Positions 1-9,689 of a DNA stretch of 64,000 bases are shown here, piece by piece. Position 1 is the stretch's first letter; the number at the start of each line of letters is the position of its first letter. Source of the DNA: Agarophyton chilense (lineage: Eukaryota > Rhodophyta > Florideophyceae > Gracilariales > Gracilariaceae); NCBI GenBank assembly GCA_030374765.1, contig JARGXX010000098.1, positions 1,054,001-1,118,000 on the forward strand, read 5' to 3'. Both the position numbers and the translations under genes were made by a program. The notes under the pieces were generated by a model. It did not search any database, was not told the DNA's origin, and saw nothing but the letters and a program-made list of their open reading frames with translations.

Positions 1-1287
1 TCGTCGTCGTCGTCGGCGGCCCCGTCCCCGCTGCCGCCGCCGCCGCCGCCGCCGCCGGAGATGCGCATCGACGTCGCGCCCGACGGCCATGTGCAGCTGG
101 CCGTGTCGCTGTCGTCCGCCGTCGACCCCGCGCTGGTGGCCAGCGTTGTCGCTGCCGTGCGCCACGGCATCGTGCACGCCTTGCCACCGCCGCCACCGCC
201 GCCACCACAGCCGTCTTCCGCGAAGCCGGCGCCGTCGCGCGTCGTCGCTCCCGTCTCCGTACGCGACCGCGTGCGTCAGATCGATGCCCACCCCGCCGCC
301 CACTTTGCGCGCGAGTTCGCGTCCTCACCCGCGCTCACTGCTGACGCAGCCTCCTCTAAGCCGCCGCCGCCGCCGCCGCCGCCGCCGCACTCCAAGCAAC
401 ACCACCAATACTACCGCCGCCCCCACGCGCATCACCAGCAGCCCGCCCTCAGCGAACGCACCATCTCCATGCCTGCGCGAGCGCGCACTGACGCCCAATT
501 CATGGTCGCCACGGCTGCTGTCGATGCCCGTCGCTCGTCGCCCACCTCTTCTCTGTCAAGCTCGTCGCCGCCCAGCACGCGTTCACTCTCCGACCTCACC
601 GACGATGACGCGCGCGTCGCCGTGGCCTCGCGTCTCGCGCTGCCCGATGACGCTATGGCCGCCATCGTGCCCTCCTCGCCATACGTGCGCTCACACACCT
701 TTGTGCGTGACGACGACGCAGATCATTCCGTCGAATACGTCGCCTCAGATCGATTTGCGCAGTGGGATGTCCCGAGAGATGTGCCGCCACGCTCCTCCCC
801 CTGGCGTTTGCTTCCGTCTTGGGCCGCCCTGCGCGGAAAGCGACCACCGTTAGAACGTGCCGTTCATGACGCCACCTTGGCATCTGCCGCCCCCTCGCGA
901 AAACGTGCGCGTCAACGCGCTCGCACTTTGTTCCTACGACCGTACGACACGCGTACGCACTGGATGGAGTTTTCATGCGCGCTCAGCGTGGAACGTGTGT
1001 TGGCGGAGGTGGCCTCTGTTGTAAAGACGCTACATTACGATGTTTGGCGTCGCGCAGGTGAGAATAAGTTGCGTTGTGTGCGTCGTATCTCGGATGCTCA
1101 TCATATGCACGTCGTTGTTGTCGTTGGTTGTGTCGCGCTGCCACGCGCGTCGCTCAGCGTCGTGCGTCTGCGTCGTGCAAAGGGAGACCGCAATCGCACC
1201 GAACACTGGCGCTTTCAGGTGCTGTTTCGCGAGCTTGTCGACCGTCTACGCGCCAGCGGCGTCGACGTGCGCAGCGAACAGTCGTGA
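1..1287 (+). CDS. Ser/Thr protein kinase, C-terminal part with KA1-like domain (5' partial)
   Basis: The frame is open from the first base of the window to a TGA at 1285-1287, so the gene starts upstream and the ATG at 61 is probably internal. The visible 428 residues begin with Ser and Pro runs. A long disordered stretch follows, with two further poly-Pro tracts (nt 184-207 and 361-387), His/Gln-rich and Ser-rich segments. The last ~120 residues (nt ~915-1270) are folded-looking. They contain LRCVRRIS, a hydrophobic strand, then LSVVRLRRAKGD and WRFQVLFRELVDRLR, which matches the end of KA1 domains of MARK/KIN1/AMPK-family kinases. KA1 domains bind acidic phospholipids or inhibit the kinase. 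The kinase domain itself is not in view, so the family call rests on this domain alone. Very GC-rich, unlike the flanking elements. Confidence 0.6.
   Translation, partial: SSSSSAAPSPLPPPPPPPPEMRIDVAPDGHVQLAVSLSSAVDPALVASVVAAVRHGIVHALPPPPPPPPQPSSAKPAPSRVVAPVSVRDRVRQIDAHPAAHFAREFASSPALTADAASSKPPPPPPPPPHSKQHHQYYRRPHAHHQQPALSERTISMPARARTDAQFMVATAAVDARRSSPTSSLSSSSPPSTRSLSDLTDDDARVAVASRLALPDDAMAAIVPSSPYVRSHTFVRDDDADHSVEYVASDRFAQWDVPRDVPPRSSPWRLLPSWAALRGKRPPLERAVHDATLASAAPSRKRARQRARTLFLRPYDTRTHWMEFSCALSVERVLAEVASVVKTLHYDVWRRAGENKLRCVRRISDAHHMHVVVVVGCVALPRASLSVVRLRRAKGDRNRTEHWRFQVLFRELVDRLRASGVDVRSEQS
184..387 (+). repeat. CCG/CCA triplet runs encoding poly-proline
   Basis: Two in-frame runs of proline codons (184-207 and 361-387, nine CCG in a row in the second) lie inside the kinase linker. 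A third CCG run is at about 34-57. Pure codon runs suggest replication slippage, with length probably variable between strains. Confidence 0.8.
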
Positions 1288-1870
1288 CGCCGTTGTTTCC
1301 AATTTGTTCCAAACTGCTTTGTATCCTAAGTTAATATTGAACCCATGCGTCTCGTGTGTTGCTTGCTTACTTGGTGCCTACTGCTTCGCTGTCCATCGCT
1401 CACCCTCACATAGTGTTTTCATCCCCCTCTCCGTCCGTTCCAATGCGTGCGTGCATTGCGCATCACGCTTGCCTGCTTGCCACTTCCACCCCTAACCTCA
1501 CCTGTCTCGAGATCGTTTCTCACCGCTCATACCAACAAGCGCCAACACTTCTCGTCTGTGTTACTGTCCCCGCGCCCCATTTAGTGTTTTCTTTCTCCCT
1601 TTTGTGCTTGTACCAACGCCACAAAACGTCGCGTCCTCCACGCCTCGCGTCGCACGCGCTGCGCAGCATCACCGACACATGCCGAAATGCTCGCAGTGGG
1701 GGCAGTGAGTCATGTATGTTTGCCGGGAGCGTCAAACAGAACGTAATCTCTAGTCATACCACTCCTTGACAGCCGTCCGTCACGTTGCGCTTGCGTGTGG
1801 TTGCACTCTTTTCCACGCTCAATCAGTACGCTGGCGCAAGCTTCGTGTGCTTGTCGTCAATATCCAGGTC
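1288..1870. other. 3' flank of kinase gene, no gene seen
   Basis: Pyrimidine-rich sequence after the kinase stop codon. The open frames here are short, overlap one another and have no recognisable protein. It probably contains the kinase 3' UTR; I cannot place a polyadenylation site with confidence. Confidence 0.5.
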
Positions 1871-1879
1871 GCCTCCTCT

Positions 1880-2130
1880 GCGTATCATATAAAAAGCCAC
1901 ACTTGGCATTATTTAACCTTCAAAGACGGCTCGGCTCGCACACTGGTGGCGCCCATTAATTGCTGATATCACTATCAGCTACAGTGTGCGAGCGGCGGGC
2001 GTGAGCATGATTTGTGCTCGCCAACGAAATGTCACCGAAAAGAGCAGGCAGTAACTTTGCAAGCGACCAACCAGAGTTTGCTTCCAAAAAAACGCCACAC
2101 CGGCTCTCGAGACTCGAGACTCGAGAGAGG
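1880..2130. other. Cluster of hairpins downstream of a TATA-like box
   Basis: A TATA-like ATATAAAAAG is at about 1887. Next comes a perfect 12-bp inverted repeat, GCTCGCACACTG at 1934-1945 with CAGTGTGCGAGC at 1982-1993. It encloses a second perfect hairpin, GCTGATA at 1962-1968 with TATCAGC at 1973-1979. A third stem (GGCG, bulge TG, AGCA at 1998-2007 with TGCTCGCC at 2015-2022) follows at once. At 2104-2127 is a near-perfect 24-bp palindrome made of three CTCGAG units 8 bp apart. It could be a structured RNA, a protein-binding array or the end of a small transposon; the sequence does not decide. Confidence 0.4.
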
Positions 2131-2230
2131 GCGAGCGCTTCATCAGTCAAACTGCCGCTTTGATCGCATGCCTGAGAACGACACAACTGCGCCCGCCCTG
2201 TCCCTGCCCCGTTTGCGCTGCGCTTGGTAG

Positions 2231-2810
2231 TACTGGCGTATCAGTGGGACTTGATTTTTATTGAACCAACGTTTGTTGAGCACCGGCGCTGAATCACCCG
2301 TACTGTTGCATCGCTTCTACTTGCTTGTTGTTGTTTTCGTTCTTCGCTCTGGCTGCGGCGAAGGTAAACACTACAGACAAAGTAAGAGCAAGACTGCCAG
2401 TGCGCCGAAATGTAGCGCTGACTTATGGAAATAGAGGCGCCGTTGTTGGCAGCTGAGCGCTAAAGGACAAGGAGGTGAGCGGTCCTTTGGAGCCAACACC
2501 TCGCTTTTGGAAATGAGATATAGCCTCTCTCTCCTGTCTGATTGGATACAGTACCTGACACTGTCAGTTGCTTTTTGGCACGTTCAGCTCTATTTACAGC
2601 TTTATTCTTGCACAGTGTAGAGCTGCGAACAGATCTGTATCTAAAACTTGGGTGCAATAAATAGATATTTTGGCCCTAGTATGTGTGGGCCCTGTCAGAT
2701 CGCACACACACGTAGCACACGTGCGCCCGAAGAACATTTATAGTACTAGCCGCCGTTGCATACACAATGTAAACGTCATATCCGTTCAAGTAGTTAGGGC
2801 ACACAAGTAC
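2231..2810. other. Intergenic, nothing recognised
   Basis: No reliable open frame, repeat or RNA signature was seen. Base composition falls from mixed toward AT-rich as the next element approaches. Confidence 0.4.
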
Positions 2811-4100
2811 AGTGCGTTTCAAAAACATATCCTTTCCTAAAACCGGGCAAAAAATGGCGTTTTCTGTACTGTAGAGCGAATTTCTCACCGAAAAAAACCT
2901 TTTCAAGTAAAAAACCTTGTTTCTTAAACATATCCTTTATACAATATAGAGCTCCATTATGACTTGTGTACCGCCTTTATCTCGCCAAAACTATATGAAA
3001 ATTATTAGAATGGACCCCAAAGGCATGATCCCAACTTTTATAGCGCAAAAACAAATAAAAATCCCAAAAACAAACAATTATTACAGAACACTCTGTTAAG
3101 TATGAATTCAAGCGATGTTTGAGCCATACCGCATTCTTTCTAACAAAAAACGCGTGTAAGTAAGCTTTATCTGTTCTGTGATACTTCATCGTGCAAAAAT
3201 AATTGAAACAAAACAGTGTTTGAATGTAAAATGTTCTTAAATATGACGCAAATTAAGAATTCAAAATTGATTAAACTATACAACAACAAAAGAATCTTCT
3301 TTTGAAAACGCACCATAAACGCAAACGTGCGTTGTGTTCCTCAGAAAAGCCTCATTAAAAAAAAAGTATGAAAAAAAGATAATTTTTTGGACGAAACCTG
3401 TTAATATGAAAGGACCAGGTTTCTTTAAATTCTATTAGTATGATAATGGCAAAAAAAGTTGAGTTTTGTAAAAATGTTCTTTGGTTATAGATCTAAGATG
3501 GTTTTAGATGGCATATTTGAAGTAACACTAACTAAAATAGCGTTTTTAAAAGCTTTAATGACTTAGAAACGTTATGATAAAGTGGTAGAAGTTTTGTGCT
3601 ACTTTATTCCTACTTTACGTATGAATTGATTTATGATTTTTAGCAGGATAGTGCGCTTGTAAAACAGTCAAAGTTTAAAAACAGTACATGAACGGTTTAA
3701 ATATGACTGATACGGATCTTTCATGACGAATTTCTAATGTTCAGTTTATTGAAAACACCAATGGAGTGCTAGATTAGATGATTTATGGGCAAATTAGACA
3801 GTTCAGTACAGTTTTTTATTCGAAAGTTTGTATCACAAATTACTGGGACAAAATAACGTTTAATATAATTCATTTTTTTATTGAATAAATGTTAACACAC
3901 TCTGTAAGTGTCAGTAGGGTTAAAGAGGCGAAAACAAACTACTGAAAGCGCGCTGTAGAGAATATGGCCGACGAAAGGATATGTTTTTGAAACAGTTTTT
4001 TGACTTTATATTTTTCATGTGTTGTTTTTATTGAGTGTACTGTAGTCGAAAAGGCATTTTACGAAATATTTGTGCAAGGGATATGTTTTTGAAACAGACT
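2811..4100. mobile_element. Non-autonomous inverted-repeat DNA element (~1.3 kb)
   Basis: The left end carries TTTCAAAAACATATCCTTT (2817-2835). The right end carries its reverse complement (4076-4094, one mismatch). A second inner pair lies at 2920-2938 and 3974-3993. Similarity continues inward for roughly 80 bp (AAAATGGCGTTTTCTGTACTG against AAAATGCCTTTTCGACTACAG in reverse). The interior is strongly AT-rich and has no transposase frame. The left end reads TACAGTGCG and the right end is followed by TAGTA, so a TA target as in Tc1/mariner or pogo elements is possible but not proven. Confidence 0.5.
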
Positions 4101-4259
4101 TTAGTAGATATGCTCTTGAAAGTACCAGCCCAGACTAGAATAAAGAAAAGTAGTCACAGAAAGACGACAAAAACAAGGAGTGTAATGAGTAGAGAGCGCG
4201 AATGATAAAACGATCAATATGTATGTGGCAGCCAAAAGTAAAGATAAACAAATGTGATG

Positions 4260-4890
4260 TAGTAAATGACATGTGCCAAGGCCTATTCTACGATGTCAAG
4301 ACTGGATATATACATCGCAAGCGCTCTAAAAATTAGTAAACTTCTTCTTTTTGACGCCGGCACGAGGACGACGAATTTTATAATGAACTCGGAGATCGTG
4401 AACTTAAAAAAACCTGATATTTTATACGCTGTGACGGTACCAAACTTTTTTATCTTTGTAATAAGCGCTTCGTTGTTAGTTTTGGTTCTCATGGCCGCCT
4501 TGGCGTACACCCAATTGAAGCTGGTTCTGCACGTTGATTCTGCCAACGACACAACGCTTGAGAGAGAATTTATAAGATGGAAAACGACGGCGACGCTTTT
4601 CACGTTGCGTAACGAATCAAAGAATTTCAGGGGTGCGCCGTTTGCTAAGAGCTTTGATAGAAGGTTAAGGGTCATTCAGGGATGTGATTTACTTGGTGAC
4701 GCTGACTGCTTCTTCTTCCGAATGGGGATCTTTCATATTTGAATATTCGTTCGAATATATCACAGACATTGACACTTTATGGAAGAGATATAAAAGCCAG
4801 TACTTGCACAGAATACCAAAAAGCATTGAATGTAAATTACTCTTGAACCAGTTCCAAATGGCCGTAGAGTGCGATCTCGCCTTATAACGC
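4260..4890 (-). mobile_element. Probable LTR-retroelement internal remnant (gag-like), broken
   Basis: On the minus strand an open stretch (4283-4675) has segments that look like a retroelement gag, for example LAESTCRTSFNWVYAKAAM. It sits just inside the candidate LTR at 4891-5297, in the order expected for a minus-strand element. No integrase or reverse transcriptase follows. The family cannot be named safely, and a chance open frame is possible. Confidence 0.3.
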
Positions 4891-5297
4891 TGTTCTGTTA
4901 AGAACAGGAGGTTTTGAACAATCCCAGGTGTGAGGGGTTCGCAGAAAAGATGGGCGTAGTCGAGGTAGAGAGCGATTCAACCCCTAAAGTAAAGAACGAA
5001 TAAAACGGAAGAGTTGGTGGCACAAAAAACACAGACTGTGCCAAGAGATGATTTTGGTACCAGAGTAAGGGAGAGAGAGCCGCTTTAATTGAGCTGGTTT
5101 GGCCAGAGCTAGTCGCAGCCGACCGAAGTCAGCTTTATATAGATAATTTGGAGGCAGGCCGGCGTAAGATTTTGTGCGGCTTCCAGTCTGGCAATGGCTA
5201 GCTTGTTCTTAATTGCGCGCTTTACTCGTCGCGGAACAAATTTGCGTTTTGTACTGAATTTGTGTCTCTAAATAAATATTCTTTCTAGAGCGCTACA
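4891..5297 (-). repeat. Candidate LTR (~407 bp)
   Basis: The segment begins TGTTCTGTTAAG and ends GCGCTACA, with a TATA-like TATATAAAGC on the minus strand. It is followed (minus strand) by the gag-like stretch. No partner LTR is in the window, so the ends are tentative. Confidence 0.3.
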
Positions 5298-5622
5298 CCC
5301 AAATAATAGCTTAATGACTATATTAGTTGAGTGCAATTTTAGTATAGAAGCGCGTCGTTTATATTATTATACAGGAAGCGGCGCGCTTTTTGCTCACGCG
5401 TTCCCTACACCTGACACTTACCCTCATCTTATATCGTCTTTTTCTTTTCACACCTCTACTCTACTCTTGTCTGCCTTTTCTTTTCTTCTCTTTGCTTTAT
5501 TATCCCACTTTTTGAACAAAACAACCTACAAAACGAAGATAAATTCCTCCTTCTGCACCGCTCGCTATAAGCATAAAAAATACTTTCCACAAACAACAAT
5601 TAATTTTTTGACATGCTACAAA
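5298..5622. other. Spacer between two elements, nothing recognised
   Basis: T-rich and CT-rich sequence up to the start of the gypsy LTR. An open frame on the plus strand runs through it into the LTR and has no recognisable protein. Confidence 0.4.
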
Positions 5623-6257
5623 TGTCGTATAGTGACAGAAGGTCTGACCTTTGAGGTTGGCAATATACTACACTGACCTTGTAGGTGATGGATGCGAGGG
5701 GTCATCGGCCACGCAGCTCCGGGCGAGCTACCATCTAGGTGTTGTCAGCCACGTGTAGTGTTGACATGTACCTTCTGGTTGATTAATTGTTAGTACTTGT
5801 AATTCTAATTATATTTATTTTAGTACAGTAGTGTAGTGGCCACCTGGCACTGTAGCCAGTGCTGGCCAGGTCTCTGACACTAGGTCAGAGACCGTGCCTT
5901 GCTGGCTCCTCCCGGGTGATCTGGAGAGTGCAGTCCACCGCACATAGGGAACTGCACCTCCCCCATCCTAATCTGATAAAGACAGGGCACCACTTGGGTC
6001 ACGACTATACCTTTTGGTTCTTCGTTTCTCAACTACCACACAGGCTTTCCCGCGCGTCGACGCCTACCATCGTTCACCTACACGGTATAGGCTAGTTGCC
6101 CCGCCGTTTGCCCCTGCGGGTTTTCACGGTGCCCTGTTACCATCGAGGTTTACTAGGTCCACCTTCTAAGGTTGAGAGTCAACACGCTCCCTACGGTTGA
6201 GCGTCACTGCGCTCCCGAGACAAGACAGTAGCATACCCTGCAGGTGGTTGTACGACA
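5623..6257 (+). repeat. Gypsy LTR, first copy
   Basis: A 635-bp LTR beginning TGTCGTATAGTG and ending GTACGACA, collinear with the LTRs at 36429-37062 and 45568-46201. It contains the hairpin GGTCTCTGA/TCAGAGACC (5869-5893) and the paired GAGCGT-like hairpins near its 3' end. A primer-binding-site-like TGGTCTCCCGAC follows the end by a few bases, as in the fuller copy. Confidence 0.85.
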
Positions 6258-7076
6258 TTTTGGTCTCCCGACTTAGAAAGTATTTTTAGGTTTCGTCGTA
6301 CCTTAACGGTTCACATGAGATTCCGAGAAGGATTGGACGCTCGTACATCTATTTGGTTTCAGGAAATCCCGCAAAGCAATACAGGATACCACAATTGGTC
6401 ACAAATGGAACGACCTAAAAGGAATACGCGTGGTGCGAGCGCCCCGCCAAGCCATAAAGGTCCTAAAGGAGCCCCATCGGCTCAACCGATTCTGGAAAAC
6501 CCCGAGGAGCTGCTCCGGCACCCGCGGGACAAAACCGTAAAGGTACATGGTCCGCCGCCTATGGCAACGGACCCTCAAAGGGAATTACCAATTGAGGTTG
6601 CAGCGGAGGAGCTATGGCTTCACCTCGAAGAGCGAGCGAAAGCGCTCGTCACTTTCGCAGTCGAGTATGCATTAACCTTAAAGGAGAAGTCGGATACCCA
6701 GATGGTTCCGCCCTCAATGGACGTCGATGCATTTGCCCTTATTGTGGTTGACCGAGCAGCTCAAGAGCTATCGGACAGGATAACTGAAATGGTGAAACAA
6801 TATATCTCTTCACAGATGCTAGGGAGCATGTTTACCGTGTTGTGCAGGACCTTTGCGTTTCCGAGGGATTCGCAGAATCCCGGCCTACACAGGTGAACAT
6901 CGCAACGCGCATACCACAAGGGTTCCAAATGGGTCATTCCACCCATTCCAAACACTTACCTACTGATAGTGAGTACCTACAAGGTCCAAGGCAGAGTCAA
7001 GAGGTCCCGGGGAAGGTAGATCCTCAAGACATCTATCTGCCACCAATTACTGGTTTCTTTCAAAAGGATACTCATA
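5623..7076 (+). mobile_element. Ty3/gypsy element, partial copy, broken
   Basis: 5' LTR (5623-6257), primer-site region, and a leader open frame (6315-6896) closely similar to the one in the 36.4-46.2 kb gypsy. After the leader come ~190 bp matching positions ~38409-38595 of that copy. The match ends near 7076, where sequence related to copia begins. The 716-bp segment at 37688-38403 of the other copy is not present here, so this copy shows an apparent empty site. No pol genes or 3' LTR follow. Confidence 0.8.
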
Positions 7077-9560
7077 TTACCCAAAAACCTGCGAAACACT
7101 CCCTTAAATAATTTTTCCACTTTTCCTAGAGCAAAACAAAAACCCAGCCCATATACACACCAAAATCATAATGCCTCCATTGGTTTATACATACGTAGCG
7201 ACACTTGTGGACCGTTCAAACCAAGATCTTGCCATGAAAACCAGCACTACGTGAGCTACATTGATATACTATATTCTATACTTCATCGTTTTCTTCATCC
7301 CTGTCCGTACATCTGTCAAACAAATCACCCCTAAAGCCATTGCATTCATCACCGCACAACATGGAAAACCACCAACTATGTACCGCTCCGACAAAACACG
7401 AGAAATCCAGAGTATTGAGCTGAACAATCCCTATAATCTACACGGTATTCAATATTGATCGAACACACCAAACCAACCACAAGAATACTCCCTCGCTGAA
7501 CGCATCAAACAAACTACTTTAACCGCCACTCGCGAAGCACTGCGTCATTCTCAACTTGATGATTCATTCTGGGACGACGACATGAAATACATCATTTTTA
7601 AGTGTTACATTACGTTACACGATGCAACGGGCAAGTCACCATATCAACTCTGGCACAACCACAACCCGCAACTAACACGAATGTTTTCTTTCGGAAAACT
7701 TGAAACGATCTCTAACTACCATCATCAGAATACCAAATTGGAATTACGAGCGGACCCAGCGCGTTTCCTGTACAACATCTCCGCAACCCGTACCATTGCT
7801 CTTAATTTGAGAACAAACCAGTGCAAACACCTGCGCGCCATTGACTTCCATCATTATTTTCACAAAGTAGACCCTCTATTCCACAAAAGCCAGGCTTTGT
7901 CATCATTCAGAAACATGAAACACCCAATACCTTTGATCATTACACCTACAACCACACGCCCCACATCAATATTCCAAGCCCTTCAGTATCCGGACGCATA
8001 TAAATGAGCAACAGCACACGACGAAGAACTGAACTTTATCGACACCACTAGCACAATCAAATGGATACCGGATACCGTACTCAGGTTAACCCTCTGAAAC
8101 GAAGCAATTCCCCCTTAAAATGACATACCGTTATAAACGCTCCGGTAAAGGTATCATAGCGAGACACAAAGCGAGATGGAATGTTCGAGGCGACCAAATG
8201 CAGCCACGCGCTCCTTTCAATCCAGAACAAACTACCATATACACTTCAGAACGGCCATCAATTAGAACCATAATGTGCCTTGCAGCTGCTTTTAATCTAG
8301 CCATTGAGCAATTCGATATTTTCCCCATCTTCCTTCACGAGTAGTACCAGCACACTGACTCAGTATTCCTAACACTAGTTCGCCTCTTTGAAGGTTCATT
8401 GAAACAAAACTTTCGCGTATGAATATAATGAGGAAACGTATACGGAAACCACCCATCGTCTCACATTTACTTCGAAGCAATGGCAAATTCCTCCTTTCCA
8501 ATGGCTACAAACAACCCCAAAGCGATCCGTGCTTATTCTTACGATTCACACCCAAAGGATTATTATTCATCACCATAACAATTTAAGACTTCTTTTTCGC
8601 ATCTTCAAGAACGTCAATCATCGACCGCGTTTCCGAGAAACTCAAAACCCATTTCAAAATAAAACGACTTGGAGAAAAAAAGCCTTCCCTGAACTGGCGA
8701 ATCCGAAGATACGAAGATGGATCAATACAAATCTCGCAGCCTCACACCATCCCAATCATTCTGGACAAACACGACCTTCTGAACTTCAATACCAAACCCA
8801 TGCCACACGTCGATGCCAAAAGGTCTGTAAGGCCCGACAACTCGAACAAACTTTCTTCCGAGAAAGCTCACACCTTTCGCCAGACCGTCAACGAGCTCAG
8901 ATAAATTGCAGAATCCACCCGTCCAGACTTCGCCCATAGCGTCAGAAAACTTGCCGCTGACCTGCAAAATCCCAATCACGCTAACTGGGGACAACTACGG
9001 TACCTTCTCCAGTACCTTAAAGGTACAATATCTCACGGCATTCTCCACAAGCACATTCCAAACTCTGAAATCATTAAACATGTAGATGCCGGGTTTGAAA
9101 ACATCCCAGACCGCAAGTCATACTCTGATATTGTTTATTTACTGACCGCCAGTCCCGTAAGGTGGTCGTCATCGAAACAAATGACTATCGTCATTTCCAC
9201 CTGTGAAGTCGAATATATCGCCTCCTCCGCTTCTGCCCAAGAATCTCTGTGGCTTTGCTTTCTTCTCAGCGATATAGATCACAAGCCCAACGTTGCAAAA
9301 ACCTTAAAGGTGGACAATAATGCGGCAATTCTTGTCGCATATCAGACCGCACTAACGAAAAGATGAAAATATATTGATCTTCACACTATCAATTTCTTCA
9401 AGATCAGGTGAAAACAAAGCGCATGACCCTCGAACACATTGCAATCGTCAACATGCTGGCGGATATTCTCACCAAACAGCTGAAACCCCAAACACTCATT
9501 CAACTCCGCCGCGCGCTCAAAAACACCCCACCCCCCTGATACTATCATCAGCTTGCAAAA
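7077..9560 (+). mobile_element. Ty1/copia remnant, old and broken (many breaks)
   Basis: Plus-strand fragments in copia order. Integrase core pieces (SDTCGPFK near 7195) and C-terminal integrase pieces with YQLWHNHNPQLTRMF (7582-8007). Reverse-transcriptase pieces with YRYKRSGKG and LRGD-like NVRGDQMQP (8120-8344). RNase H pieces with STCEVEYIASSASAQ and VDNNAAI (9181-9366), then ILTKQLKPQTL near 9455. The wording is closest to the copias at 51.4 and 56.4 kb. The 5' half (gag, protease) is not seen, and the left edge abuts gypsy sequence. Confidence 0.75.
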
Positions 9561-9689
9561 GAATGTCAGATTGCACAGAATCCTCACGCTGATAGCAGTT
9601 TTATCCTCTCTCCTATCGCACACACACGGATCACAAGTGCGCAACTGTACCTGCTCTTTCTCTTCAAAGGCTTCATCTTTATATGTGAC

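Noticed and set aside
89-976. Alternative frames over the kinase fragment on both strands
   Set aside because: Low-complexity Pro/Arg translations of CCG repeats and high-GC sequence; the frame ending in the KA1-like domain is the coherent one.
4266-4742. 158-residue plus-strand frame with a hydrophobic segment
   Set aside because: The opposite strand gives a more gag-like protein next to a candidate LTR; the hydrophobic stretch is a complement effect.
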